From Liolophura sinensis (taxonomy: Eukaryota; Mollusca; Polyplacophora; Chitonida; Chitonidae): 64,000 bases of DNA. The stretch lies in contig NC_088298.1 of NCBI RefSeq assembly GCF_032854445.1, positions 12,203,504 to 12,267,503 of the forward strand, given 5' to 3'. The notes under the pieces are model-generated. The model had not been told where the DNA came from and ran no database searches. It worked only from the letters and a program-made list of their open reading frames with translations. The position numbers and the translations under genes are program-made. Within the stretch, counting starts at the first letter, position 1. Every line of letters begins with the position of its first letter. Of this stretch, positions 22,764 through 35,856 are shown one piece after another.

Positions 22764-23842
22764 CTTTCCTACCAATAACAGAATTACATGTACATTGACA
22801 ATGCAGTTTACATAGCTACATGTACCTTCCTACCAATATGACCAATAACAGAAGTACATGTACACTGACAATGCAGTTTACATAGCTACATGTACCTTCC
22901 TACCAATATGACCAATAACACAAGTACATGTACACTGACAATGCAGTTTACATAGCTACATGTATCTCCCTACCAATATGACCAATAACAGAAGTACATG
23001 TACATGACAATGCAGTTTACATAGCTACATGTACCTTCCTACCAATATGACCAATAACACAAGTACATGTACACTGACAATGCAGTTTACATAGCTACAT
23101 GTACCTCCCTACCAATATGACCAATAACAGAAGTACATGTACACTGACAATGCAGTTTACATAGCTACATGTACCTTCCTACCAATATGACCAATAACAC
23201 AAGTACATGTACATTGACAATGCAGTTTACATAGCTACATGTACCTTCCTACCAATATGACCAATAACACAAGTACATGTACATTGACAATGCAGTTTAC
23301 ATAGCTACATGTACCTTCCTACCAATATGACCAATAACACAAGTACATGTACATTGACAATGCAGTTTACATAGCTACATGTACCTTCCTACCAATATGA
23401 CCAATAACACAAGTACATGTACATTGACAATGCAGTTTACATAGCTACATGTACCTTCCTACCAATATGACCAATAACACAAGTACATGTACATTGACAA
23501 TGCAGTTTACATAGCTACATGTACCTCCCTACCAATATGACCAATAACAGAAGTACATGTACACTGACAATGCAGTTTACATAGCTACATGTACCTTCCT
23601 ACCAATATGACCAATAACAGAAGTACATGTACATTGACAATGCAGTTTACATAGCTACATGTACCTTCCTACCAATATGACCAATAACAGAAGTACATGT
23701 ACATTGACAATGCAGTTTACATAGCTACATGTACCTTCCTACCAATATGACCAATAACAGAAGTACATGTACATTGACAATGCAGTTTACATAGCTACAT
23801 GTACCTTCCTACCAATATGACCAATAACACAAGTACATGTGT
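22764..23842. repeat. 70-bp minisatellite, about 15 units
   Basis: The unit starts AAGTACATGTACATTGACAA, continues TGCAGTTTACATAGCTACAT and ends CCAATAACAC or CCAATAACAG. Each unit carries the 10-bp palindrome GTACATGTAC and a second TACATGTA. Units are highly similar, with ACAC/ACAG and TTCC/TCCC variants in blocks. Confidence 0.97.
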
Positions 23843-23921
23843 ATGCATTGCTGATGCAGATTAAGAAGCTACAAGTACTTTTATATCAATACCAGAAGTA
23901 CATGTACATTGTTTATGCAGC

Positions 23922-24210
23922 TTAAAGGAGAAAAAAAACTTAAAAACATGACGCTATGGGCTAAAAAGAGCACATTTTTTTCTATCTGGTGGGGTGCCTG
24001 CTGCATAATTTTGCCATTTTCCCTCGCCACACACGTAATGTCTGGAAACCACAAAGCTGGCATAAATTGCTGAGTCCATCTCGTCCTCCATTCTTAACAC
24101 CCTGTAATTTATGCTGGAGGTGTGTTGCATCTCAGCCAATGAGTCATTAAAACTGCCGGCTTGTTCGTGTAAACTCAGAACCTACTGTTTGCTACCTTCT
24201 GGGAAGAAGA
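23922..24210 (+). mobile_element. TTAA MITE, copy A (truncated)
   Basis: Starts TTAAAGGAGAAAAAAAACTT and matches copies C and D through CACATTTTTTTCTATCTGGT, GCCATTTTCCCTCGCC, CCTGTAATTTATGC and AAAACTGCCGGCTTGTTCGT. It then skips about 50 bp and stops after TTCTGGGAAGAAGA. The 3' terminal repeat is absent. Confidence 0.85.
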
Positions 24211-24716
24211 AACATGGAAAAGTTGCTCATGGTAACAAGAATATTTAATTCCTGCTAAGATGCCTTGCACAGTCTTTTCATGTTCACCATACCAAAACTC
24301 TCCCTTACTGTCAATATTCCTCCCATAACGCATGGGTTCAGACGATTCAGCACCTTTTGTTCCACATACATTGTATAAGTTACTTATACCAAAAATATAA
24401 CATACATGAACATACAAAAAACTTTGATGTCTTAAGAGATGCAGTGCAGGATAAAAATCAACTTGCACAGATGGAGTAAAACATGGATGTCCCCTTTCTT
24501 CAACAGAAGATTCATTTTGCCCATTGGACTGTTTGTCACTTTGTAGCCGTCTATTTGATTGATTTGTTTGCATGACTTCATTAATGTTGCACTCAGCCCA
24601 TATCTCACCCACACCACAGGGCTCAGTAACTCATCAGTAGAAGAATAAATCCTATACATGTAGCTCAAAGTAAACCACTGGCATTCAGTACCATAGTAAG
24701 ATAGGAATCATTTCAA
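24211..24716. other. Unique sequence, nothing recognised
   Basis: A 145-codon minus-strand frame (24175-24612) overlaps the end of the MITE and shows no known domain. Confidence 0.45.
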
Positions 24717-24881
24717 GCGGTCGCTGTGAGTTCAAGTCCAGCTCATGCTTCCTCTCCAGCTGAATGTGGGGAAAGTCTGCCAGCAATCTGCGGATGGTTT
24801 TGCGTTTCCCTAGGGCTCTGCCCGGTTTCTTCCTATAAGTGAAATATTCTTGAGTACGGCATAAAATATCAATCAAATAAG
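24717..24881 (+). mobile_element. tRNA-derived SINE, truncated and deleted
   Basis: Begins GCGGTCGCTGTGAGTTCAAG (B-box kept), loses part of the central CACCATAATGCTGGCC block, and ends ATAAAATATCAATCAAATAA. No convincing target duplication. Confidence 0.88.
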
Positions 24882-25390
24882 ATATATAAAATAAATGGAT
24901 TATTTCATTTCCAGAAGAACATCTCAAGGTGGCTGTCAATTCAACTTTGCTACACTATAGGAACAAATAAATACGATCTGAGACACAGCTTCTAATACTC
25001 AATACACTTAATTGTTTATAATCGCATTATGTTCCCTCATCAGATCCCTAGCTAGGATTTGGTGATTTAGGCATGGGGGAAGGGCGTCCCAGCCAAATGA
25101 GCCAGGTGTCCAGGGTCTGTGGCCCCCATTCGCAGGAAAACTTGCATTGCCGGAAATGCTTTCGTTGCGTCAAAATGGTAGTTTTACATCTAACATCAGG
25201 ATAAATTAAGTAGCCTAAACTACTGTGCTTTAATAAGCCTTGTAATCCTCATAGTCAAACGACATCCTTAATCGCAAGGCTTGCTGGTGTTCTTGATTTG
25301 ACTGATATCACATCTGACCATAATACCGGGGTCACCACGGCAAAGAAGTTTCTCATTCCACCGTGGTCAGTTTAGTGGTTAATTTCATGG
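24882..25390. other. Unique sequence, nothing recognised
   Basis: No supported feature. Confidence 0.5.
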
Positions 25391-25605
25391 GGTTTGGTGG
25401 CGAAGTGGATGATGACGCTTGTAGAACTGTGTAAACAGGGCTGCTGTAAGACAAGTGGGGAAGTTGTCAGTGACTTGCCAATGATCAGTGGTTTACACCG
25501 GTTTCTTCCAGGGGTTACCTCCACCGACCTGACAATACTGACCCACCGTCATATGAGTGAAATAATCATGAGTGTGGCGTAAAACAACAATCAGTCAGTC
25601 AGTCA
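25391..25605 (+). mobile_element. Second, divergent SINE family
   Basis: A head-like GGTTTGGTGGCGAAGTGGAT is followed by weak matches to the main SINE body (GGTTTACACCGGTTTCTTCC, CACCGTCATATGAGTGAAAT). The 3' end is GTGTGGCGTAAAACAACAAT followed by TCAGTCAGTCAGTCAAAT instead of an AAATAAAT tail. No clear target duplication. It may be an older relative sharing the 3' module. Confidence 0.6.
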
Positions 25606-26831
25606 AATATCTTACAGGATAAATAAAATGTTAATTGAAACTGAAGCCCACCATTTCAGTAGTTGCTATAACAACAACATCTTTCATACATTATCACTCC
25701 AGCCTTCCAAGATTCATTTTCCCTAACTTCTGTGTTCAACTTCCTTCAGTAGAAAGGAAACAAGATCATTTTTAAGTAAATCAGGTTCGTCATCCCTCTA
25801 AAGCAGCAAAAGTTTTCCTAACAGAAAGCAAACAGTTTATCAGGAATCATGCTCTGTGGCTGTACTGAAAAGGATTTCCTACATCAAAATCGTGAAAGGT
25901 TTAACTGTAATCTGGGACTCTATAATAGTAAGCTGCACTAAAAGTCAGCGCACTGGCATATTTGACAAACTTTCACCCGAAAAGAGGTGTTTTCGGGGCC
26001 AATTAAAAGGCTAAAATATTGCCTCTGGAGGTTAAACTGAAATTTTATATGGGGAAATCATCCTGCCTTCAAAACACTGTTGTAGAATGGACTGACGCTT
26101 CCTAGATAGCCGAGCTGAACTCGGCATGCTAGTGTGTCAACTCAATGCATCGCCATTCTAGGCGCTACACGCGTAATTTACGATATAGTAAGCAAATGAC
26201 TTGGGAAGGTCACAAAATTTGAGCGTTTGCACAGATATTTGCACAGCCAGCCAACTTCAGAACACTGGAAACCATGGCTCAGGCACTCAAGTTGTCTTAA
26301 CCAACGGGTTTCCGATTTGGAAGTAATTCTCGGGAATTGGAGGTGAAAAATAACTACACGTATGTACAAGATCATGATCCAATTGAATTATAGTGTATAG
26401 CGTTGTTTTATTCGACGGAAAGTTGAAAATACATAAAAAAATACTTTACAAAGGACATTTTTAGGCATGGCGCTAGGTATTGCAGTTTCACAGAGGGATG
26501 GCGGACGTTCCGAGAGGTATGGCGGAGCGCCACTCGATAAAACGCTAGCTAGGGATTTGTTAGTTAATCAGATACTGACAAATTTTAGTGCTGATTTAAT
26601 CAATCAACTGTACAGGAACTGACTGACATGCAACTTTGAATGAAAATTGCAAAATAACCCCTAAACAGATTCATGAGTGATTATCAGAGTCAACTTCAGG
26701 CTCTCAATATGCATGGACACCCAATTTATCAGTTCAGCCGAAAATGCAGAACATGTCAAAACATGTCTAATGCACGTGTAAAACATGCCCATAATGATGC
26801 TTTATATGCAATATTATTACTGGTGCAAATA
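25606..26831. other. Unique sequence, nothing recognised
   Basis: A small perfect hairpin GCCGAG-CTGAA-CTCGGC lies near 26110. GGTATGGCGGA and GGGATGGCGGA words near 26495-26525 are a local duplication. Confidence 0.45.
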
Positions 26832-26844
26832 ACTGATACTAATG

Positions 26845-26988
26845 GCAGCAACCTGCAGATGGTCATGGGTTTCCCCCGGGCTCTGCCCAGTTTCCTCCCA
26901 CCATAATGCTGACCGCCGTCATATAAGTGAAATATTCTTGAGTACGACGTAAAACATCAATCAAATAAATAAATAAATAAATAAATAA
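26845..26988 (+). mobile_element. tRNA-derived SINE, 3' fragment
   Basis: From GCAGCAACCTGCAGATGGTC to a long AAATAAATAAATAAATAAAT tail. Flanks ACTGATACTAATG (26832-26844) and ACTGACATTAATG (26989-27001) form a target duplication with two mismatches. Confidence 0.92.
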
Positions 26989-27001
26989 ACTGACATTAAT
27001 G

Positions 27002-30000
27002 TCAAAACACACATGTATGTACTTTCAATATAAAAATCAAAATGATAGCCTTTTTTACAATTTCACTCTCATCTGACCTTGGACATTTGGAGTTTTCAGC
27101 TGAATTGACCCTGATTTGTCATATGCAAAACTCCTGCATGTTACCGTACTGTTTTAACGATTATCATGACATTTTGTGAACAGTCTGACTATATTCCTTA
27201 CTTTACTCCTGCACAATTATGTAATAATTTTTTTGAGAACTATCAAAATGAGCTTGATTATCTGCTTATTTCTTCTATTTTTAAATAAACGTGTATATAT
27301 CAAAGAAAGCCCAGTGATGCCCAAAAACTTCATGTAAAACCACACGAATGCCCTACTGTAACTTAAACATAAATGGAGTCTTCCACACAATGCAGGCCTA
27401 CGAAATGAGCTGATCTGTACTGATCAGTATGGAACATTGCTATCATTATGTCTCCATTGCTCTCAGATAGGCTAGATTTCAACCTACATTAATTGATTTG
27501 GTTGGACAAAAATTTCCTGAGCTGCCTAGTCATACATCTATTACATTTCTTCATTGTAAACATGGAACAATATGGGATTCAGTTGATACATATGATATTA
27601 GGGGAAAACTGGACATAAGTATCAAAAACAAGACCCCTCCAGTTCCTGTTTTTCCAAAGACATGACATTCAGAGATGTACGCACATTAGGATTAAATTAC
27701 AAGGAAAATGCATGTATGTCAATATTTGCAGGGAACTAATATCTGGGAAAAGGTTGCCTCCTGCCCGGCTAGAGCATGATGTACATCAATCACTGGGTGT
27801 CAAAGGTTGAAAACATGAAACGAATACATAATGGCCTTACTGATCCTCCCTGATAGCAAAAGCTCTTTTGTAATGGATGAGGTAATCAAGGTACATTCAG
27901 TTTAATATTTCACAACACAACACAATTTATGAAGGTATTATTCAGAACTCGGGTGTGCTAATTGCTAGTATGTATCCAGGGCTTGAATTAGAAAATCTCC
28001 TTTGGTCTGCAAAATTTTTTAACCACAAAGTATTAGCATGCACAATAACTGATGACCTGCTAATTTTAAAAATGGCCTGCCAACTTATTTGGTCAGTTAA
28101 AATAAACGTTGAGGTCTATTTTCAACAACTTTCTGTTATTTGCCTGCCTCAACATTTAATCATTGATTTTCAAAATCCAGTCGGTCCATAACGGAGTGGG
28201 ATTTTAAACTCCTTCTAAAGCAGGAGAGAATAGGACTTTTCTTATCACTTCTGTACATACATCCCACCCCTGTTGAAATGTAGTTGCAATCCACAGAAAT
28301 ATTCCTTCTTGCTCGTCCAAATAACTTTTGGCAGTCATGGTGAGTCGGGTCTACTAACATTTCGGAACTGCGTGCCAAAAGACACCGAAATCACCCTAAC
28401 CAGTACCATGCAGCACTAACTTTGCCCAATCAGTCGAACGAGAAAGGCCAACTCCAAAAGTTCAGTCAAGGCTTAACTGCGGCTATCGTTTATCATCTGC
28501 GCAGCTGTCTCGTTAAACATGTTTTCTGACCGTGGCCTTGGATTCAATCAGGACTTTGAAGAGAGGAAACTTAACACTTTATCAGATTCTCTGTACAGTC
28601 CAAAATGGATTTGAGTGCCCTTTCATCTTCAATCCAAACAATTGGTCAACATTGGTTTTGCTTTTATTTGACGCAAAAACGAAAGTACATGCCGTACGGA
28701 CAAGCACAAACACGGACACAAGTGAAGGGAGATAATTTTGTTCTTTAGTAGCTTTCAGCGCAGTTGTCTCTTGTAACATTTCTCTGTGGTTTATAATGAC
28801 CGTGAACAGTGTTTCCTACATTTTCGGTGAATAATAAATTTGCTGTATCTTCTTTGTTGTACCTGTGATTTTTTCGTTGAATGTTTTTTTTTTTCGTTCG
28901 AGGCCAGTTTTGAGTTGGCCTGCAAAGGCAAATTTTCGGCCTGTTTTTCGCCATTCCCTGGCCCCCATTTAGAACCCTGGTATCTTATTAGCACATGCCA
29001 ATAGGCCGAACCACTTACAACACACTTGATTTAGCACCTGCTCTTTTATCATAATTACGCTCTCTCCAATCACTTCATATTTCCATGGGAATAACATACC
29101 TGATGTGTAAATACAGAACGCCCAACACCTAACTTCCCTCATCAGCCGCAGATTAATGATATGTGGCCAATTCACGACTTGTCTTTTCACACAGATAGAT
29201 ACCTCACAGCAAAGTCTTGCTTCCTACGGTGATTGTTCCATGTATTGAAATCATTTGACGAACCGGTTTTTCGACATTCGTGATGTTTTAGTGCTGATTT
29301 GCTAAGGACACAGAAGATTTCAAGTGAACTTGATTTGTGACTTGTATGGGAGTATAAAAAATATGCTTGTTTTGGAAGCCACCGAGAGTTCACCATTTCC
29401 TGTTCTGTCCTGATGTACATCAAAAAAAACAAAAGAAAAAAAAAGTGTATAGTGGGACAATAAGAGTGTAAAACAGTCAAACAAGAACCATGCATTCATT
29501 GCCAAACAAATAAATTACCAGCACAGAAAAAATGGACTGTGCCTGTGATTTTTGTTGCTTATAAACGCAAAATTGTAGCTGAGTCGCAGTGACAATTTTT
29601 TTTTCTTGTGATCGTACTACCACCTACGTTTTTTAATGTAAACTCTTTTCTCGGTATGAGTAGTCACTTGTGCATAATCCACAGAGGAGCAGAAAAAGGC
29701 AGCAAACTATATTGCCTAGCCATTGTGCATGTGACTAAACTTAAAGACGATGAAGGCATGCAATATGATAATAAAAAGGCTATAAGACTTATATTCAAAT
29801 AAATACCAAGAAATCACAGGGGAGCAATTTATCACATGAACAATTTCTGCTAAATAAGCTAGTAATTAATTCAGGTTGTTGTTGGTTCCCTGCAGGGCAT
29901 CACCATCTTTGAACTGCTGGGCACAAACCACATTTTATTTCCTTTGTTTAATTGTCATTCGAAGTGTGAAGTACAGTTCACCACGCATTCAGAATGTCAC

Positions 30001-30862
30001 ATATATCTATGCTCTCTCAAATACTGGAGAATAGTTCCACTGCTCATGGCCCATATGTGCATGCCAGCAAAAGCTGATGTACGTACAGTCTCATCTTTAC
30101 AAGCGCTCACAAGAACCTAAAGTTGGTGATGCCAGAATATACCATCACAAAAATGTTCCAATGTGATTACCTCGCAAAACCCTTTACTTCCTCATGAGCT
30201 TGAAATAACAACCTCATTTGCAAAAGCCTATATGACCGATACTTCTTACAGGCAAAGCATATTTATCGAAATCATATGAACAAAGAATTCTTTACTGGCA
30301 GACCATACAGATAGACAAGACTTCAAGCTGCCATGATCCAACAGTCTGATCATTAACTCTGGCTGCCTGGTTCCTTTGATCTTTCTGCATATATAGTCCA
30401 GTGAGTATATGCGATTCTCAATAGAGACACAGTGTACAAGAGTCCACTCTGTGGAATTCGTGATCAGGATCTGATTTCTGGATCAATACTAATCAGGACT
30501 CTACTGCCCTCCATTCAATACACTCCAGCCACTGACACTTCACTCAGGTTTTGTTTCCTCAGCTTTCTCACCTTACAGATTACACAATCTGATCTGTCCC
30601 CCAGTGCAGCCACACAAGTCTCACAGCCAGGCAAGTCATCAGACTTGTCATCACTGCCTCATCACAAAAACTTATCCATTTACACCATGCAGGGACTGGA
30701 TGAGAGGCATGCTCCAGAGTGAAGGATTCAGTGACTTCATGCAGATCTACTTCAGAGACTTTCCATGCATTCTATTTTGAGACAAACATCTATGGACATG
30801 TACATGAAACAACACACCCAGGTAGACGCTAAAAGTCACAAGCCTGATATGCAAACCATGAC
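27002..30862. other. Long unique tract, no gene recognised
   Basis: Many short frames occur on both strands (27955-28191, 28160-28378, 28745-28994, 29187-29495, 30432-30722). None carries a motif I can assign. Related GGCCTGC-containing phrases near 28070 and 28920 hint at a decayed element, but too weakly to call. Confidence 0.4.
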
Positions 30863-31320
30863 TTAAAGGAGAAGAAAAGTTAAATATCAAACAAATACCA
30901 CTGAAAAGAGTATACTTTTCCTTGCAGGTGCATGCCCCCCAAAAAATTTTAATACATATTTTAAGTTAATAAATTATAAATAAAGTCTGCGCCTAAATCG
31001 GCTGTGGGTGACTCCATTTTGCCTAAGAACTAGTCCACTTGATGATCGGGAAACCGGAATGTTTTCCGAGTTTACACGAACAAGCCAGCAGTTTTAACGG
31101 CTCTCATTGGCTGAGAGGCAACACACCCCCAGAATAAATTACAGGGTTTTAAAGATGGAGGACACCATGGACTCAGCGATTTATGCCAGCTTTGCCATTT
31201 TCAGGCTTTATGCGTATGGCGAGAAAAAATCGCAAAATTATGCGGCAGGCACCCCCAGATAGAAAAAATGTGCCCTTTTTATCCTATGGTTTCATTCTTT
31301 AAAGTTTTCTTCCCCTTTAA
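30863..31320 (-). mobile_element. TTAA MITE, copy B
   Basis: Complete inverted copy. It begins TTAAAGGAGAAGAAAAGTTA and ends TTTTCTTCCCCTTTAA. Internal blocks are the reverse complement of copies C and D (GCCAGCAGTTTTAACGG, GAGGACACCATGGACTCAGC, GCACCCCCAGATAGAAAAAA). It is shorter than C because an internal part is missing. Confidence 0.92.
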
Positions 31321-31403
31321 TGTACCCAATCACAGGAATGCCATGTTTCATATGAAGATAATTAAAAGAATTTAAGAGGCCAAAAAATAATTTAACCCGT
31401 CAT

Positions 31404-32132
31404 CTATTTCTTTTAGCCACTCGTCATATTCTCGCTACCAAAACTGGCTTTGTTAGTGACACTCAATTCCACAAGTTCTACACTGTACATGTAGATATGT
31501 TGTCGGACTATATTATAACCTTGCCAGGAAAATAAACTTGGAATTCATTTTCTAATTCATGTAATGTTAAACTGGTTTCAACACCAAGAACCAGCTGCCT
31601 CAGGTGATATCATAATTATTCAAAAACAAATGGCATACTGGGCAATGAGCATGGAGAGTAATTTGTTTTACAACAGGTGCACCAACATGGGGTTAGAACT
31701 CCTCACAGCACAGTCTCAGCAAGTAGACTAGAACGTTTTTTCTAACAGCATTTCTTAACATCCCTAATTCATTTATAACCGTTATATTATACTAAAACAA
31801 ATATGGCAGTGTCAGAAACATATGCAGGGTTTAGGTTGAACATGATAGCAGTTTAGGTGTCACCCTTCGTCAGAACGTAACGATCTCCCACCTAATATCC
31901 AAAACTGGTTTATGAATAACCATGATGTCACACAATGTAACGAGTTCTTACCATCAAAACCGAGCTTACGTAGTTATGAATTAGAAAGTGTTCTAATTCA
32001 TACACTGTGCAAGAATATGGACTTCCAACACATCCATGTGTAGAGCATATATTGTTACGCGTCAGTCACTAAAGGCACTTTTTGGTAGCGAGTATGACTA
32101 AATGACAGCTGAATGTGGGTGAAAAGAAATAG
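31404..32132. mobile_element. Element with ~120-bp terminal inverted repeats
   Basis: Left arm 31404-31525 and right arm 32009-32132 are imperfect inverted copies. Shared words, read inwards, are CTATTTCTTTT, GTCAT, CTCGCTACCAAAA, TAGTGAC, TCTACAC, TGTTG and CTTGC. The ~480-bp centre shows no transposase. It fits a foldback-type or long-TIR MITE. The target duplication was not resolved. Confidence 0.65.
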
Positions 32133-33920
32133 CTAGACTAATACAGCCTGGTTATTTTGGAATCGGGATTGGAAGCAGACTTAAACAACCTCAGCCATTT
32201 TGTTCTGACATGCTTGGTAATTATAAATCACCTTTTAATCTGAAATTGATCACAAGGCCAATTGATTATACATATCAGAGAAGAGGAAACATGATGTCAT
32301 GCCAGTCATGCCCCATGCTCATGTGGCTAGAAACAGGACAAACAGGGTTCCAGTGACGTCCGTGGAAACAGCTCACCCCTATGAGGTTACAGAAATCACT
32401 TGCTACTGATTGGTTAAAACTGATAACATTGGGGCACTTTCGATTACTTCTATGTGGGTGATTTTGTTTACTCTGAAATTCAATACCTCAGTCATGTATT
32501 CTCATAAAAATAGGATATTTAATGTATTGCTGCATGCACATACACATTTGGTCTAGCCTTGTCTGTTTCCTTGAGGCAACCAGCCATAATGTTAAAGCAG
32601 CATCTGAGTAGTGGAGAGTTCTCTTCAACATAAACCTGCAGAAAACACCTCAGTACTTTTGGAATCGTATACAGGTACCACAAAATGTCAGTATAAATTG
32701 TTGCAATGTCTGATTTGAAAACAAATGCTCAAATATTACTTTCTAATGTAATGATTATGCCATTGGTTCGAGCGTCTGTAGGTTCAGTTCCGATGACGAT
32801 TCCCATTAATTTTTATTTTTGAATTTCACAACCTGTTGCCTGAACAGTAAGAATGTCCTGACACTGTGTCCTACCACCACATGTATACATCTATCATAAA
32901 GATCTTCCTACCCACGTCAACTGGCTTTCACATGCACACCTTGTTTTCACTAGCCTAAGGCTAACGGCATCTTTAAAAAATTCTTCGTTTGGGATAACCC
33001 AACCCTATCAAAGAAAATGAAATTCCATACAAGTCCAATAAAATCCTTAGAGTATTTTGAAAGGTCGGACAGGTTACCGCCTACAAACATAATTTTAAAT
33101 GGTCGAGAGCCTAAATTCTGCAGGAGTGTCACTGATGTGGAGGAGGAATGTATAAGCTACTCTCAGAAGGGGGCTGCCAACAGCTCAGGGTGAGAGTCCT
33201 CTGATACTTAATGGCTTGAACATTAAACAGTTTATTGCCCTGCCTCTTGTTTACACATGCGTTAACAATGCTGTTCGGACGTTCCCGATGCATTCCAGCA
33301 GACGATGAGATGGAATTATAGTGAATCTAAAGCCACCACACATACACTTGTATGTAAGGGTGCACCAATCCAGCAGCCAAAGCAAGGTTATAGAGTGGAC
33401 GTCATCAGGCCAGAGCTGTAGCTCGCCTTAACTTGTCTAAGGGACAAACTGATGCACTCAATTAGATTATGGCCCACGCACACCGTTTTCTTGTTACCTT
33501 ATCTCCTTAACACTGCAGAGGCCTAGCTTGTTTCCATTCAATGGTCCTTCAGTTTTTCTGCTTCAATTCCTATTTCCTTCAAAATATCTTTAAAACTTAA
33601 AATTTTAAATTTCCCTGAATTTCTACTAATCACAAAGCCATGTGTCCCTCGATCATGTGTCATTTATGTGGCATCCTGAAAACGTAACATTACAGCCCAG
33701 TGACTTCATATTTAACAGCCCATAATTTAATGTGTTAATTTGAGTTGTGTTATTTATCGGACCATATTTCACAGATTTTCTCCCAAATCTGTGTTGCTTA
33801 GGCATGTACAGTTATTAAAGGATATATGAAACATTTGGCTTTTAGCTCTTTATGTCCAAAATCTAGTACAGCTACGGCGAGTCACATAAATATATATTTC
33901 ACCACATAATAAAAAATACT
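32133..33920. other. Unique sequence, nothing recognised
   Basis: No supported feature. The minus-strand frame 32950-33132 is unassignable. Confidence 0.45.
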
Positions 33921-34342
33921 TGTCAGATAATGCTGATTTTAAAACCATCTTTACTAGAGATCAAGCATGCAGACTGCTTAGTTATCTCAGAAAAACTCAA
34001 ATTCCCTACAGATCATGTAACGCTCATTTTATAACGACTCAAATTTACCAGAGATCAGGTAAAGCTCATTCAGAACAACTCAAAATTACCAGAAATCAGA
34101 CAATTCTAATCTCAGAATAAGCTAACTTCACCAGAAATCAGACAATGCTTACATACATTTCAGGAAAAGCCAAGTTTATAAAAGATCATGGCTGATTTCA
34201 AAACAAGCCAGCTTTACCAGGGATCAGCCAATGTTTATCTCAAAACAAGCCAAATTCATCAGTGATTAGTCAATGCTTATCTCCGAAAAAGCCAAACTCA
34301 CCAGAGATCAGACAATGCTTATTTCAGAACAAGCCTAATTTA
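33921..34342. repeat. Degenerate ~42-bp tandem array
   Basis: About ten strongly diverged units built on ACCAGAGATCAGACAATGCT followed by TATCTCAGAACAAGCCAAATTC. Divergence marks it as older than most arrays here. Confidence 0.8.
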
Positions 34343-35228
34343 CATGTCACAATCAGACAGACGATTCTGATTACCTGGATCTCAATATGCCATGTCAATT
34401 CCCAACCACACCTGCAGCTGTACTGACCTCAAACAATAAAACAGTCAATCTGCATGAATTGCATATCTTTGACACATGCTTACATTGCCTGCCCCAAAAT
34501 CATAGTTTGGATTGAGTTTCAGATTGAAACACCTGCAGGACTAATTGTGATGACAAGCCTTGTGATGTAAAAACATGGATGATGATATTTATTTATAAGG
34601 CCAAGCAAACGCGTCTCGGGATCCGCTTTGAAACATTTTAGGCATCATTAATAAGATTTAAGACATACAAGAGTGCTTGTCAATGATACGTTTACAACTC
34701 TGAATTTTCCAGGCACCTACAGAAAATTTATGACATACTTTGATATTTCTCTGCTTGGTACTAAAAATTAAGTACATTTCTCATACTCGGATAGGAAATT
34801 TTCCCCGATGCTTGGACAGAAAATTTTCCATGCCAGATTATAATTGGTTTCCTGACCTTGGTGTGTTTATCAAGGAAGAGGTTGATGGTGCTGTCCTTGT
34901 GTGCTCATGCATGAAGTTGACTGGACACCACCTGCCTTCCACAACTATGACATATAGAGACAACCACTTAGCTGACCAAAGTTGGAGGGTCAACTGTGGG
35001 GTGTGCAGTCATCCACCCCCACCCCCGACATAAAACTGGTCACTAATGTGCATGTGAAAAACTTTTGAGAATACTGTTCACATAAATTCCTGAAAATAAA
35101 TTCTTAAAACAGTCAACTAACAGTGTTGATGGCCATAACATCATATAAAATTTCATATTAACAGTGTTATAGTGGATAATTGCACATGAATCTAACACAA
35201 ACATATGTAGATGGGTACACATGTAGTA
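34343..35228. other. Unique sequence, nothing recognised
   Basis: A C-rich stretch lies near 35013-35028. No gene is recognised. Confidence 0.45.
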
Positions 35229-35856
35229 ACTTTCATCGTGGTGCATGTGTATTGTTTTCTGTGCGGTATATATGTAGTGTTTTCATCGTGGTGCATGTGT
35301 ATTGTTTTCTGTGCGGTACATATGTAGTGTTTTCATCGTGGTGCATGTGTATTGTTTTCTGTGCGGTATATATGTAGTGTTTTCATCGTGGTGCACGTGT
35401 GTTGTTTTCTGTGCGGTACATATGTAGTGTTTTCATCGTGGTGCATGTGTATTGTTTTCTGTGCGGTATATATGTAGTGTTTTCATCGTGGTGCACGTGT
35501 GTTGTTTTCTGTGCGGTACATATGTAGTGTTTTCATCGTGGTGCATGTGTATTGTTTTCTGCGCAGTACATATGTAGTGTTTTTATCGTGCTACTTGTAC
35601 ACAGTTTTTTGTGCGGAATGTAGTGTTTTCATCTAGCTAGTTGTGCATTGTTTTCTGTGCGGTACATATGTAGTGTTTTCATCGTTTTTCTGTGCGGTAC
35701 ATATGTACGGTTTTTATTATGCTACTTGTGCATTGTTTTCTATGCGGTACATGTGTAGTGTTTTCATTGTGGTACTTGTGTATTGTTTTCATTGTGCTAT
35801 CTGTGCAATGTTTTCTGTGCGGTACATATGTAGTGTTTTCCTTGTGGTACATGTGT
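35229..35856. repeat. 50-bp minisatellite with dimeric order
   Basis: About 12-13 units of TTTCATCGTGGTGCATGTGT, ATTGTTTTCTGTGCGGTACA and TATGTAGTGT. In the first six units GGTATATATG and GGTACATATG alternate strictly, and CACGTGTGTT appears only in units of the second type. Later units are degenerate and shortened. Confidence 0.96.

Noticed and set aside
27970-28985. Old DNA transposon with inverted ends (CCAGGGCTTGAATTAG against TTTAGAACCCTGG)
   Set aside because: The match is short and the interior similarity (GGCCTGC words) is too weak to separate from chance by eye.
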